Shown here: positions 1 to 5,736 of the stretch, in pieces
Layout of the letters: each line of letters begins with the position of its first letter
Position numbering within the stretch: position 1 is the first letter of the stretch
DNA from: Candidatus Woesearchaeota archaeon UBA119
GTDB taxonomy: Archaea > Nanobdellota > Nanobdellia > Woesearchaeales > UBA119
Length of the DNA: 7,023 nucleotides
Assembly (NCBI GenBank): GCA_002505945.1
Contig: DAWM01000076.1
Location: 437-7,459, forward strand
Direction: 5' to 3'
The notes under the pieces: model-generated
The model's database searches: none
Seen by the model: the letters and a program-made list of their open reading frames with translations, nothing else
Told to the model about the DNA's origin: nothing
Translations under genes and position numbers: made by a program

Positions 1-282
1 GACCCTGCCGGCCGAATATGTTGAAGAATAGGAGTAATTCTCAGAAACATTTATTGTCTGGGGGATTAAAGTGCCCGCAGGCCGATTATCACAAGAAATT
101 CCTACGGTATATGTCAAAGCTATAGGTTCTTCACTTTTAATGGTGTAATCAAACTCCAAATCGTTGCCGATTTCATAAATGTCAGCGATATCAAAAGAGA
201 CATCAATAGCCAAAACAGAGTTGATGCTAAAAAGCAGAAAAAACAACAAAAACCAGATTCCATAACGTTTTTTTATTTTCAT
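1..282 (-). CDS. Secreted protein of unknown function, N-terminal 94 residues only (runs off left edge)
   Basis: Translation of the minus strand gives an open frame from ATG at 282 to the window edge, with the C-terminus missing. The start is basic (MKIKKR) and is followed by a hydrophobic stretch, residues 8-20, and an SVLA site, so a Sec signal peptide cut after A25 is likely. The mature part begins IDVSFDIADIYEIGND and alternates polar and hydrophobic residues like an Ig-like or CARDB-like beta-sandwich, with one Cys (C64) and two N-glycosylation sequons (NVS at 78, NYS at 82). ATG 282 is preferred over the in-frame ATG at 291 because GAGGT at 296-292 lies 9 nt before 282 but directly abuts 291. 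It begins 19 nt after the stop of the large C25-type gene, so co-transcription is likely. I see an exported surface or periplasm-like protein. The family is not recognisable from this fragment. Confidence 0.8.
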   Translation of the reverse strand, partial: MKIKKRYGIWFLLFFLLFSINSVLAIDVSFDIADIYEIGNDLEFDYTIKSEEPIALTYTVGISCDNRPAGTLIPQTINVSENYSYSSTYSAGRV

Positions 283-291
283 CTTAACCAT

Positions 292-296
292 ACCTC
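292..296 (-). promoter_or_regulatory. Shine-Dalgarno GAGGT deciding the start of the left-edge gene
   Basis: On the minus strand GAGGT matches the archaeal anti-SD (AGGAGGTGAT complement) and sits 9 nt before ATG 282. The competing ATG at 291 touches the site with no spacer, and an ATG at 298 reads into a stop after four codons. This supports 282 as the start and means the downstream gene of the operon has its own ribosome site. Confidence 0.6.
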
Positions 297-301
297 ATAT
301 T

Positions 302-3300
302 TTAAAATAATATCTCTTCAAGTGGGATTTTTCTGGGTAGTTTAAAGGTCGGATCCCCCAGAAGTTCAAACATATTCTGATAAAATGAATAGGCATAATT
401 AGTCCTAAAACTTTCCCCCAATGCTGATCCCTCATTAAACATATCCTGAATCGAGGCTAATGAAACATATTGACCCGTGAAAGCAACACTTACCGTTGCT
501 CCTATCACACCAACAGCCCCTTTCCTAATTAGATTAAAACAAAAAGATTCGGGATCATCTGTTGAGCAGGTTGAACATGCAGTCAAAGAAACCAATGAGC
601 TATCCAGTTTAGGGATATCTTTGGAGTTTATTCCGGCCCAGTTTTTATTCCCATGATCCAAATAAATAACAAACTGTCTATTCTTCCATAGATTAGGATC
701 AAAATCAAAAGTATAAGCATCCTCTGAGTGAATATCAACATCAAAATCAGTTTTAGATATAACATCTCCGAAGTCAAGAGCAATCTTTTTATCTATGATA
801 TAGGGAGGAAGACCATCAGGGTCTGCGGTAGTCATAAGTACCATATTACCTTTATTCTTAATAAGTTTGTCATATAAGAGACTCCTATATACAATAGAAG
901 ATACATCAGACGTCGAAATGCCTTTAATTCTCCCAACAGGAACATTAGGTATAAGCATTTTAGAGAAAAGATTTGCATATGTTGTCTGATCAACGGCTTC
1001 ATTAACCACATAAGAATTTCCTGAAGGACTTCCTATAGTAGCAACATAGGCTCTTTCCTGAATTGCCTCATGATAGCCAAAAGTCGTAATAACAGGATTT
1101 AGCTCTACATCATTCTTCATCTTGGCCATTCTAACGGATATAAAAAACAAAAAATCAGGATAAGAAGATAATAAATTTGAAGGTCCCTTAATAGTAATAT
1201 TAACAACGCCATCCTCTCCTCTAGCTTTAAATGCGGTCTTTTCTAAGCCTGATATAGCAGGAGCACTCATGACATGTCTTCCATTTACAAAGACTTCAAA
1301 TTCAAAATTTAAGTTTACCCTTCCATCAAAATCAATACCGAAAAATAAAGTTTGGTCTTCCTCAACTGGAATGATAAACTCAGCAGGAACCTTGCCAAAT
1401 TCAAAATCTATATTCCATTTGCTCTCCTGAGCTATTCTGAATAAGGAAGTAGCTACGGTGGAAATCTCTTTCTTCTCCTCTTCTATATTTGGTAACAAAC
1501 ATCCATCCTTATTTCTGGTATCACAATAATACGATATAGGTTTCTTCCCTGTAATACCATCTAGATAGTAAAACGACCTTTCCGGGTATTTATCCGAATC
1601 ATAAAATAAAAGAGAAGCGCCGTCAAAGTTAAGGGTAAATTCTCTAGTAGAAAGTTTATCTGGGAGTGGAATCTTTATCCAATCACCCATATTTGGAAAC
1701 TTAGAAGTCCTATCAACGTCAAGAAAAGTCAGATTATCGGTACAAGAAACCGTTTCCCTCCATATCTCCTTACCTTCTGCTAACAATGAGACTTCCAAAG
1801 CAGGGATTTCACAGTCCAAGAAAGCGCCACCTATCCAGAGGTCAGCATGGGTGGAAGAGGAAAGTTTTTCAGAGAAGTCCTCTGGGATGCTTATTTGAAA
1901 TTGGTCTCTCACATAATAAAAATCCTTTGAGAAAGTGGTATATCCTTTCGTATTTGGGTCTCCTAGCAAAGAATAACCATACTCCGGCTCAGGTATATCA
2001 GCTATCTTAAAGAGACTATTTTCTATTGTCTTATCCACCTCTGAAGCATCACCTGATTCCACAGGAATAATTAATTCTTCTTTTGCGGCCGCAAGAAAAG
2101 GAGCAAGAAGCGAGTTTCCCTCAAAAAGTCTGTTTATTTCTCCGGAACTATAAGATGGTTGAAAAGATTTACGTTCAAAGATATCTAAATCGTCTGGATT
2201 AACATAAATCTGTTTCAAACAATCATCCACCTGAGAACAATAAGAAGAATATAAGTCATCTAACGACAATTTAATGTCACACTCAGAAAAAGATACATCT
2301 CCCACACAAAGAACTTTCTTATGAGAGTAAAAAGACCAATCATCTAATGAGTTTCCTTCAATTATCAAAGGAATATTACGATGAGACGCATAAACAGAAG
2401 CAAATAAAGCCAATCTATAGTTATCTTCGCAATAGAGTACCGTGTCATAAGAACCCCAGAAGTAAATATACTCATCAGGAGTAATATCATTTATCTCAAC
2501 ATCATTTACCTCAATACCATGAGAGTCATCCTCTAAATATAACAGATTTGCAAGGTCCCCAGGAATACTATAATCATTATCATAAACTACAGTAATTTCT
2601 TCGGGTTGATAATCATTAATAAAATCTATAACCGCATCTGCATCTATTCCCGTGAGCTCTTCATGGAAGACCATTGTAGGGTAAACACATACATCTAGAG
2701 CAGTATTATAACCTTTATGGCACCATGTGCTGTCTTCAACACTATGCCAAGTTGTCACAGGAACTAAAGACAATACACTCTGCCAATCCTTGTCTGATAC
2801 CAAAAAAAGATGCTTATTATTATAATCTTCAGAGCTTTTACGAGAGGAAGTAGAGGGAACAAAAACATCTTTAGAGTCTTCATCCTTCCCTTCGGAAGTA
2901 TCCTCCTCACTAGGGAAATCAAAGGAGGGTAGTTGCTTTTTGATTACAAGAGAAAAGGATTCTTCACCTAACAAAGTTTGTAGGATTTCATCCTTGACTA
3001 TAAAAGTAAGACTAAATTGGGCATAATCATAATTTCCACGAACAATAAAGGTTCCTGATGGCGAAAGATCCAATGTATTTGAAAGCTCATTATTCCTGAA
3101 CAATTTTACCTTATCATTCAAATCATATAAAAGCATATTCCCCTCTCTCATATCAGAGAGAAAAGAAGACAACTCTGGATTTAATTCCAATGAAACTTTA
3201 TAAGAATTGGAATCAACTTTCTCAGAGTCTAAATAAAAGGAATCAGAAGGGGTTGTTTTCAAATCCTCTAAGAACAACCAATCAGAAAGATAGGAATCGC

Positions 3301-4531
3301 ATTTTGATTCAGAATCAAACTCAAAGAGAACATCATCGCAAGAGGAGGTACAAATAATGTCATCGCTATCTGTCTTGCATAAAAATGTCTTTTCACTGGA
3401 TTCACTGGATTCATCTGAGTCATCCTCTTTTTCTTTAGGAATGGGATTGAACGAGGTTTCAATAGATATTTTAAGTTCATCATCAGAAAACAGTTGGCTT
3501 AGAGAATCATCTTTTAATCTAATCACACCTTCGCAGAATACTAAGACTTCATCTTTATTAATGAATGCAGAAGGCAGATTGAACTTGCCAGATAACGACA
3601 ATGAACTTCCCATACCTGTAGTGCCAGATGACAGATAAACATTCTTTAAGAAATTAAATTCAATCTTTCCTTGAGATTCTAGAGTAGACAAGCCCTTTTT
3701 CAGTTCAGAAGACAAGCTTATTTGATAGGTATTTGATTGCTCATCAATTAATTCAACCGAGACAGCATCAGCCATAGAGAACTCATTTTGCAAGGAATCT
3801 AAATTAAGGTAAAGTTCTTGATAAGTATTACACTGCTCTTCAGAATCAAATTCAAAGGTATCGCCTGAACAATCCTTAAAGTCGGCAACACAGAGAGGTT
3901 GTTCAGAGGAGGGTAGGCATAGGATTTTCGATTCTGCCAAAGCCTTACCTTCACCTATTAACTCATTAGCTAATACTTTGAACCAAGAAATGGCCTTCTC
4001 TTCCTCCTGCTTTGTATCAAGAGACTCAAATTCAAAAGGATGCTTGTCAAAAAAGTCTTCCGGAAGAGAGAACTCTGAACAGGAATCCTCAAAAACAAGA
4101 AGAATATATGGCAAAGAAGGAGAATAGACTATGAAAAAAGTACAGAAGGAATCTGCATCAGAAAAATGGGAAGACAACTCATTTGTATATAAACTACGCT
4201 TATCTCGAAACCAGCTGAAAAATTTCCTCAAACCAATGGCTTCTGAATTCTCCAGATAAACCGCAACCAGTTTGCTTTTGGGTTTGAAATGCTCATGACG
4301 GGAAACAAGTCTTGAATGAAAAAGATTCAATGCTGCTTCAGGCATCTTATAATCCGAGTTATATTCAGGAGAATAAATCTGGGGGCTAACAGAGGCTGAG
4401 TCAATTCCAGAGATATCGGTCTCAAAAGCTGCTAAAACATGTGGAGAGCAAAGAATAAGGAAAAAAAACGAGAAGACCATGACTAAATAATTCAGATGAT
4501 TTCTTTTTCCTGGATTTTCTTTTGGTTTCAC
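302..4531 (-). CDS. Giant secreted multidomain protein with C-terminal C25 (gingipain-like) cysteine peptidase domain
   Basis: This 1409-residue exported protein starts at GTG, with AAGTGAT as ribosome site 5 nt upstream. A signal peptide covers residues 1-34 (hydrophobic 14-28, HVLA before the cut). Residues 35-200 match nothing I recognise. Residues 204-364 and 384-536 are two copies of one Cys-rich domain, each carrying FEFDSE, separated and followed by acidic Ser/Glu/Asp linkers (365-382, 537-571). Residues 572-845 form an alpha/beta region starting LVSDKDWQSVLSLVP, with a cell-wall-binding-repeat-2-like stretch near 705-745. Residues 865-1140 look like two beta-sandwiches. Residues 1155-1400 resemble peptidase family C25: VPVGRI (1197-1202), YLDHGN with His1293, LTACSTC with Cys1319, a GAVGVIGAT strand (1338-1346) and LLGDPTFKL (1390-1398). 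His1293 and Cys1319 are the likely catalytic pair, as in clan CD peptidases. The mature protein has 25 cysteines, many closely paired, suggesting disulfides outside the cell. There is no C-terminal membrane anchor or sorting tail. Substrate is unknown. It may cleave surface proteins or itself, or it may be an inactive structural relative. Confidence 0.85.
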   Translation of the reverse strand: MKPKENPGKRNHLNYLVMVFSFFFLILCSPHVLAAFETDISGIDSASVSPQIYSPEYNSDYKMPEAALNLFHSRLVSRHEHFKPKSKLVAVYLENSEAIGLRKFFSWFRDKRSLYTNELSSHFSDADSFCTFFIVYSPSLPYILLVFEDSCSEFSLPEDFFDKHPFEFESLDTKQEEEKAISWFKVLANELIGEGKALAESKILCLPSSEQPLCVADFKDCSGDTFEFDSEEQCNTYQELYLNLDSLQNEFSMADAVSVELIDEQSNTYQISLSSELKKGLSTLESQGKIEFNFLKNVYLSSGTTGMGSSLSLSGKFNLPSAFINKDEVLVFCEGVIRLKDDSLSQLFSDDELKISIETSFNPIPKEKEDDSDESSESSEKTFLCKTDSDDIICTSSCDDVLFEFDSESKCDSYLSDWLFLEDLKTTPSDSFYLDSEKVDSNSYKVSLELNPELSSFLSDMREGNMLLYDLNDKVKLFRNNELSNTLDLSPSGTFIVRGNYDYAQFSLTFIVKDEILQTLLGEESFSLVIKKQLPSFDFPSEEDTSEGKDEDSKDVFVPSTSSRKSSEDYNNKHLFLVSDKDWQSVLSLVPVTTWHSVEDSTWCHKGYNTALDVCVYPTMVFHEELTGIDADAVIDFINDYQPEEITVVYDNDYSIPGDLANLLYLEDDSHGIEVNDVEINDITPDEYIYFWGSYDTVLYCEDNYRLALFASVYASHRNIPLIIEGNSLDDWSFYSHKKVLCVGDVSFSECDIKLSLDDLYSSYCSQVDDCLKQIYVNPDDLDIFERKSFQPSYSSGEINRLFEGNSLLAPFLAAAKEELIIPVESGDASEVDKTIENSLFKIADIPEPEYGYSLLGDPNTKGYTTFSKDFYYVRDQFQISIPEDFSEKLSSSTHADLWIGGAFLDCEIPALEVSLLAEGKEIWRETVSCTDNLTFLDVDRTSKFPNMGDWIKIPLPDKLSTREFTLNFDGASLLFYDSDKYPERSFYYLDGITGKKPISYYCDTRNKDGCLLPNIEEEKKEISTVATSLFRIAQESKWNIDFEFGKVPAEFIIPVEEDQTLFFGIDFDGRVNLNFEFEVFVNGRHVMSAPAISGLEKTAFKARGEDGVVNITIKGPSNLLSSYPDFLFFISVRMAKMKNDVELNPVITTFGYHEAIQERAYVATIGSPSGNSYVVNEAVDQTTYANLFSKMLIPNVPVGRIKGISTSDVSSIVYRSLLYDKLIKNKGNMVLMTTADPDGLPPYIIDKKIALDFGDVISKTDFDVDIHSEDAYTFDFDPNLWKNRQFVIYLDHGNKNWAGINSKDIPKLDSSLVSLTACSTCSTDDPESFCFNLIRKGAVGVIGATVSVAFTGQYVSLASIQDMFNEGSALGESFRTNYAYSFYQNMFELLGDPTFKLPRKIPLEEILF
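332..1069 (-). other. Encoded C25-type peptidase domain (residues about 1155-1400)
   Basis: Domain annotation within the large secreted gene. The order of landmarks matches gingipain-like peptidases: a YVATIGSP strand, VPVGRI, the His loop YLDHGN (His codon at 655-653), the Cys loop LTACSTC (Cys codons at 577-575 and 568-566), GAVGVIGAT, then LLGDPT. His to Cys spacing is 26 residues. Two deviations are visible: Asp instead of the common Gly before the catalytic His-Gly, and Cys-Ser-Thr-Cys where many members have Cys followed by a Gly-containing turn. Assignment is by motif recognition, not by a profile search. Confidence 0.75.
1997..2818 (-). other. Encoded alpha/beta region, cell-wall-binding-repeat-2-like (residues about 572-845)
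   Basis: Within the large secreted gene. It opens with HLFLVSDKDWQSVLSLVP, then EITVVYDND, IYFWGSYDTVL, YRLALFASVYASHRNIPLII and KKVLCVGDV. The sequence 'LALFASVYASHRNIPLII...VLCVGDV' resembles the CW_binding_2 pattern of an Ala-rich helix, a 'PL/PI' strand and a 'V.VGG'-type strand. It carries probable disulfide pairs (C604/C615, C742/C751, C765/C771). In archaea such regions occur beside C25-like domains on exported proteins. That is family memory and not tested here. The likely role is surface binding or a scaffold for the peptidase. Confidence 0.45.
2924..3382 (-). repeat. Second copy of duplicated Cys-rich FEFDSE domain (residues about 384-536)
   Basis: Copy 2 of the duplication. Cysteines 385, 394, 398 and 411 correspond to 205, 214, 221 and 234 of copy 1: the first and last gaps are identical (9 and 13), only the middle gap differs (4 against 7). 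FEFDSESKC (403-411), SNSYKVSLELNPELSSFL (441-458), LDLSPSGTFIVRG (487-499), FIVKDEILQTLLGEESFSL (510-528) align with copy 1. The copies are well diverged at the protein level, so the duplication is old and the fold is probably maintained by selection. Confidence 0.75.
3392..3418. repeat. Three 9-bp tandem units in an acidic Ser/Glu linker
   Basis: On the plus strand TTCACTGGA occurs twice back to back (3392-3400, 3401-3409) and is followed by a diverged TTCATCTGA. On the coding minus strand this encodes the SDESSESSE part of the linker between the two Cys-rich domains. The units are multiples of three, so gain or loss would change linker length without breaking the frame. Confidence 0.6.
3440..3922 (-). 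repeat. First copy of duplicated Cys-rich FEFDSE domain (residues about 204-364)
   Basis: Copy 1 of an intragenic duplication in the large secreted protein. Shared landmarks with copy 2 are a run of four cysteines (205, 214, 221, 234), TFEFDSEEQC (225-234), SNTYQISLSSELKKGLSTL (266-284), a short turn leading to LSLSGKFNLP (311-320), DEVLVFCEGVIRLKDDSLSQL (327-347) and a final strand ending near FNPIP. Predicted mostly beta, with one amphipathic helix. C333 has no counterpart in copy 2. Function unknown. Confidence 0.75.
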
Positions 4532-4536
4532 TTCAA

Positions 4537-4543
4537 ATCACTT
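4537..4543 (-). promoter_or_regulatory. Ribosome site AAGTGAT for the GTG start of the C25-type gene
   Basis: On the minus strand AAGTGAT shares GTGAT with the 3' half of the archaeal SD consensus (GGAGGTGAT) and lies 5 nt before GTG 4531. The next in-frame ATG is residue 18, inside the hydrophobic core of the signal peptide. Starting there would remove the basic n-region, so GTG is the better choice. Confidence 0.5.
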
Positions 4544-4546
4544 TTC

Positions 4547-4556
4547 TTAAATATAT
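4547..4556 (-). promoter_or_regulatory. Possible TATA element ahead of the C25-type gene
   Basis: The minus strand reads ATATATTTAA, centred about 21 bp before GTG 4531, in the 59-bp gap after the pilin-like gene. It could drive a separate, nearly leaderless transcript of the large gene. Spacing is shorter than the usual 26 bp, so co-transcription from the pilin promoter is at least as likely. Chance occurrence in AT-rich spacer cannot be excluded. Confidence 0.3.
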
Positions 4557-4590
4557 CATTGCTTAAAAATTGAGTGTGTGATAAACCTGA

Positions 4591-4917
4591 TTAGGATTCT
4601 TTCACCTTTAGACAACAGATAAGATTCGTGGAGCCTGAACTACCCCTGGCAAGTTTAAGTCTCTTTGGATACTCCGGACATTCTATCAAAGAATCATCAA
4701 AAATCCTTCGAGCAGGTGTTTCACAATTTTCCTCTGAAACACAATCAGCTTCTGGGATACTGAGACAATCCCTATCGTATAAATCAGAAAGTCTATCATC
4801 TTGCACAGACATTTGCCCACTGAATATAAGGATAGCAACAACCAGAACTACTATTCCAATTGCAGCAATGACAACAATGGAGAAAGCAATACCTTTTTTT
4901 GACTTTAACATAGACAT
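4591..4917 (-). CDS. Small pilin-like exported protein with six cysteines
   Basis: The 108-residue product begins MSMLKSKKG, followed by a 24-residue hydrophobic helix (residues 10-33, IAFSIVVIAAIGIVVLVVAI...). A short basic leader ending in Gly just before a long hydrophobic segment is the class III (type IV pilin/archaellin) signal layout, so processing after G9 by a PibD/FlaK-like prepilin peptidase is plausible. A single N-terminal membrane anchor is the alternative. The outer part is small and carries Cys51, 59, 65, 80, 101 and 102, enough for three disulfides, ending in ICCLKVKES. It starts at ATG 4917, or possibly ATG 4911 two codons later. No good ribosome site precedes it, but a BRE/TATA element sits about 27 bp upstream, fitting a leaderless mRNA. 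It leads the minus-strand operon with the C25-type gene 59 bp downstream. No exact family is recognised. Confidence 0.75.
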   Translation of the reverse strand: MSMLKSKKGIAFSIVVIAAIGIVVLVVAILIFSGQMSVQDDRLSDLYDRDCLSIPEADCVSEENCETPARRIFDDSLIECPEYPKRLKLARGSSGSTNLICCLKVKES

Positions 4918-4939
4918 ATAATCATCTTATAAAATGTCC

Positions 4940-4955
4940 TTTATATATTTTTCTT
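4940..4955 (-). promoter_or_regulatory. BRE/TATA promoter for the pilin-like gene, leaderless spacing, possibly bidirectional
   Basis: The minus strand reads AAGAAAAATATATAAA: a purine-rich BRE-like stretch (4955-4948) and then TATATAAA (4947-4940). The TATA centre is about 27 bp before ATG 4917, the distance expected when transcription begins at the start codon. Read on the plus strand, the same eight bases are TTTATATA, a match to the archaeal TATA consensus. Plus-strand transcription would then begin near 4970 and give the nitroreductase a leader of about 58 nt. The BRE is clearer for the minus direction. Confidence 0.5.
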
Positions 4956-4995
4956 AAATGCCTGATAGAAGCCTAAAAAAACAAAAAATAAATAC

Positions 4996-5001
4996 AAGGA
5001 G
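4996..5001 (+). promoter_or_regulatory. Strong Shine-Dalgarno AAGGAG ahead of a mini-ORF
   Basis: AAGGAG is the best ribosome-site match in the divergent intergenic region. It lies 9 nt before ATG 5011, which opens a 12-codon ORF, and 26 nt before the nitroreductase ATG 5028, which is too far for direct use. It may act through the mini-ORF or may be a chance purine run. Confidence 0.4.
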
Positions 5002-5010
5002 TCTTAATTT

Positions 5011-5049
5011 ATGTTAAAGGCGTTAAAATGGATGTGGAAAAAGCAATAG
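5011..5049 (+). CDS. Possible 12-residue upstream ORF overlapping the nitroreductase start
   Basis: ATG 5011 opens MLKALKWMWKKQ and stops at TAG 5047-5049, in a different frame from the nitroreductase (ATG 5028), overlapping it by 22 nt. It has a better-placed SD (AAGGAG, 9-nt spacer) than the nitroreductase. If real, it would be a regulatory uORF, with ribosomes ending just inside the downstream gene and able to reinitiate. The peptide is short, basic and Trp-containing. There is no independent evidence that it is translated, and it exists only if transcription begins upstream of about 4996. Confidence 0.25.
   Translation: MLKALKWMWKKQ
5016..5020 (+). promoter_or_regulatory. Modest ribosome site AAAGG for the nitroreductase-like gene
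   Basis: AAAGG ends 7 nt before ATG 5028. No in-frame ATG or GTG lies between 5028 and the upstream stop TAA at 4989-4991, so 5028 is the start whichever site is used. Confidence 0.45.
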
Positions 5050-5711
5050 AAAAGAGATGCTCAATGAGGGAGTATAAGAATAAGGATGTTCCTGCGGATC
5101 TGCTTGGCAAGGTATTGCAGGCGGGAAGGTTGGCTCCATCCTCTGGGAATATCCAGAATTGGGCTTTTGTGCTTGTTCTCGAAAAGGAGAAGAAGGAGGA
5201 GATTGCTAAGGCTTGTTTAGAGCAGTACTGGATGCTTCAAGCCCCTGTTTTTATAGTCATATTAGGCGACCAGAAGAAAGCAAAGGAATTCTATGGGGAG
5301 AGAGGGGAGAAGGTCTATTCTTTCCAGAACTGTGCTATGGCTGCTGAGAATATGATGCTGGAGGCAGTATCGGTTGGATTGAGCACCTGCTTTGTTGGGG
5401 CTTTTGTAGAAGACAGGATAAGCCAGATAATAAACGCGCCTGAGAATATGCTGCCTATGGGAATCATTACTTTAGGTTATGCCAAGGCAGAGGAAAAGCA
5501 GAAGGTCAAGAGTTCTTTGCATAGCAAGGTTTCTTTCAATGACTATGGTAATAAGATAAAGGACATGGACTTGGTTTTGAAGAATTACAATGTGGTGGGA
5601 AAGGTTATAAACAAGACTCAGGAGAGCAGCGAGAAGACCAAAAAAACCTTTAAGGACTATATAAAGCAACTGACTGATTCTTTCAAGAAAATCGGAAACA
5701 AAAACAAATAA
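5028..5711 (+). CDS. Nitroreductase-family FMN oxidoreductase with basic C-terminal extension
   Basis: The 227-residue cytoplasmic protein matches the nitroreductase fold: KRCSMREYK (residues 9-17, with Arg10, Ser12 and Arg14 at FMN-phosphate positions), APSSGNIQNW (36-45, with Asn41 and Gln43 near the flavin), a helix at 101-117 (NCAMAAENMMLEAVSVG), LSTCFVGAF (118-126) and LPMGIITLGYA (142-152). Family members use NAD(P)H and FMN to reduce nitro compounds, quinones or similar acceptors, usually as homodimers. The natural substrate here cannot be told. The core ends near residue 171, whereas the chain continues about 55 residues as a Lys-rich, partly amphipathic tail (for example YIKQLTDSFKKIGNKNK at the end) that is not part of the usual domain. 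It is divergent from the pilin-like gene and lies 25 bp before the helicase gene, with no transcription stop signal between them. Confidence 0.88.
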   Translation: MDVEKAIEKRCSMREYKNKDVPADLLGKVLQAGRLAPSSGNIQNWAFVLVLEKEKKEEIAKACLEQYWMLQAPVFIVILGDQKKAKEFYGERGEKVYSFQNCAMAAENMMLEAVSVGLSTCFVGAFVEDRISQIINAPENMLPMGIITLGYAKAEEKQKVKSSLHSKVSFNDYGNKIKDMDLVLKNYNVVGKVINKTQESSEKTKKTFKDYIKQLTDSFKKIGNKNK

Positions 5712-5736
5712 AAAGCCTTGACCTTGCCCAACTTGT
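5712..5736 (+). other. 25-bp spacer between nitroreductase-like and helicase genes
   Basis: There is no terminator-like T-run and no clear SD before ATG 5737. ACAAATAAAAAG, overlapping the nitroreductase stop codon around 5710, lies about 27 bp upstream of ATG 5737 and could serve as a weak TATA for leaderless helicase mRNA. Read-through from the nitroreductase gene is equally possible. Confidence 0.3.

Noticed and set aside
1786..2010. Open frame of 74 codons on the plus strand
   Set aside because: Antisense within the large secreted gene, with no upstream SD and no protein family resemblance.
2085..2092. GCGGCCGC palindrome in an AT-rich region
   Set aside because: It encodes the Ala-Ala-Ala of LAAAKEE in the large protein and is explained by codon choice, with no flanking repeat or site context.
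3357..3638. Open frame of 93 codons on the plus strand
   Set aside because: It lies antisense inside the well-supported C25-type gene, its Ser-rich product mirrors the low-complexity linker and beta regions on the other strand, and it has no ribosome site or recognisable domain.
4442..4451. Lipobox at Cys28 of the large secreted protein (LILC)
   Set aside because: The residues before Cys lack the small residue expected at -1, and a better signal peptidase I site (HVLA, cut after residue 34) follows.
4562..4590. Possible transcription terminator between the pilin-like and C25-type genes
   Set aside because: Only five consecutive T on the minus strand (4569-4565) and an imperfect CCTGATTAGG palindrome at 4586-4595. 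This is too weak to call in an AT-rich spacer.
4628..4921. Open frame of 97 codons on the plus strand
   Set aside because: Complement of the pilin-like gene over almost its whole length. The minus-strand frame has a sensible signal/helix layout and promoter, while this one shows no coherent protein features.
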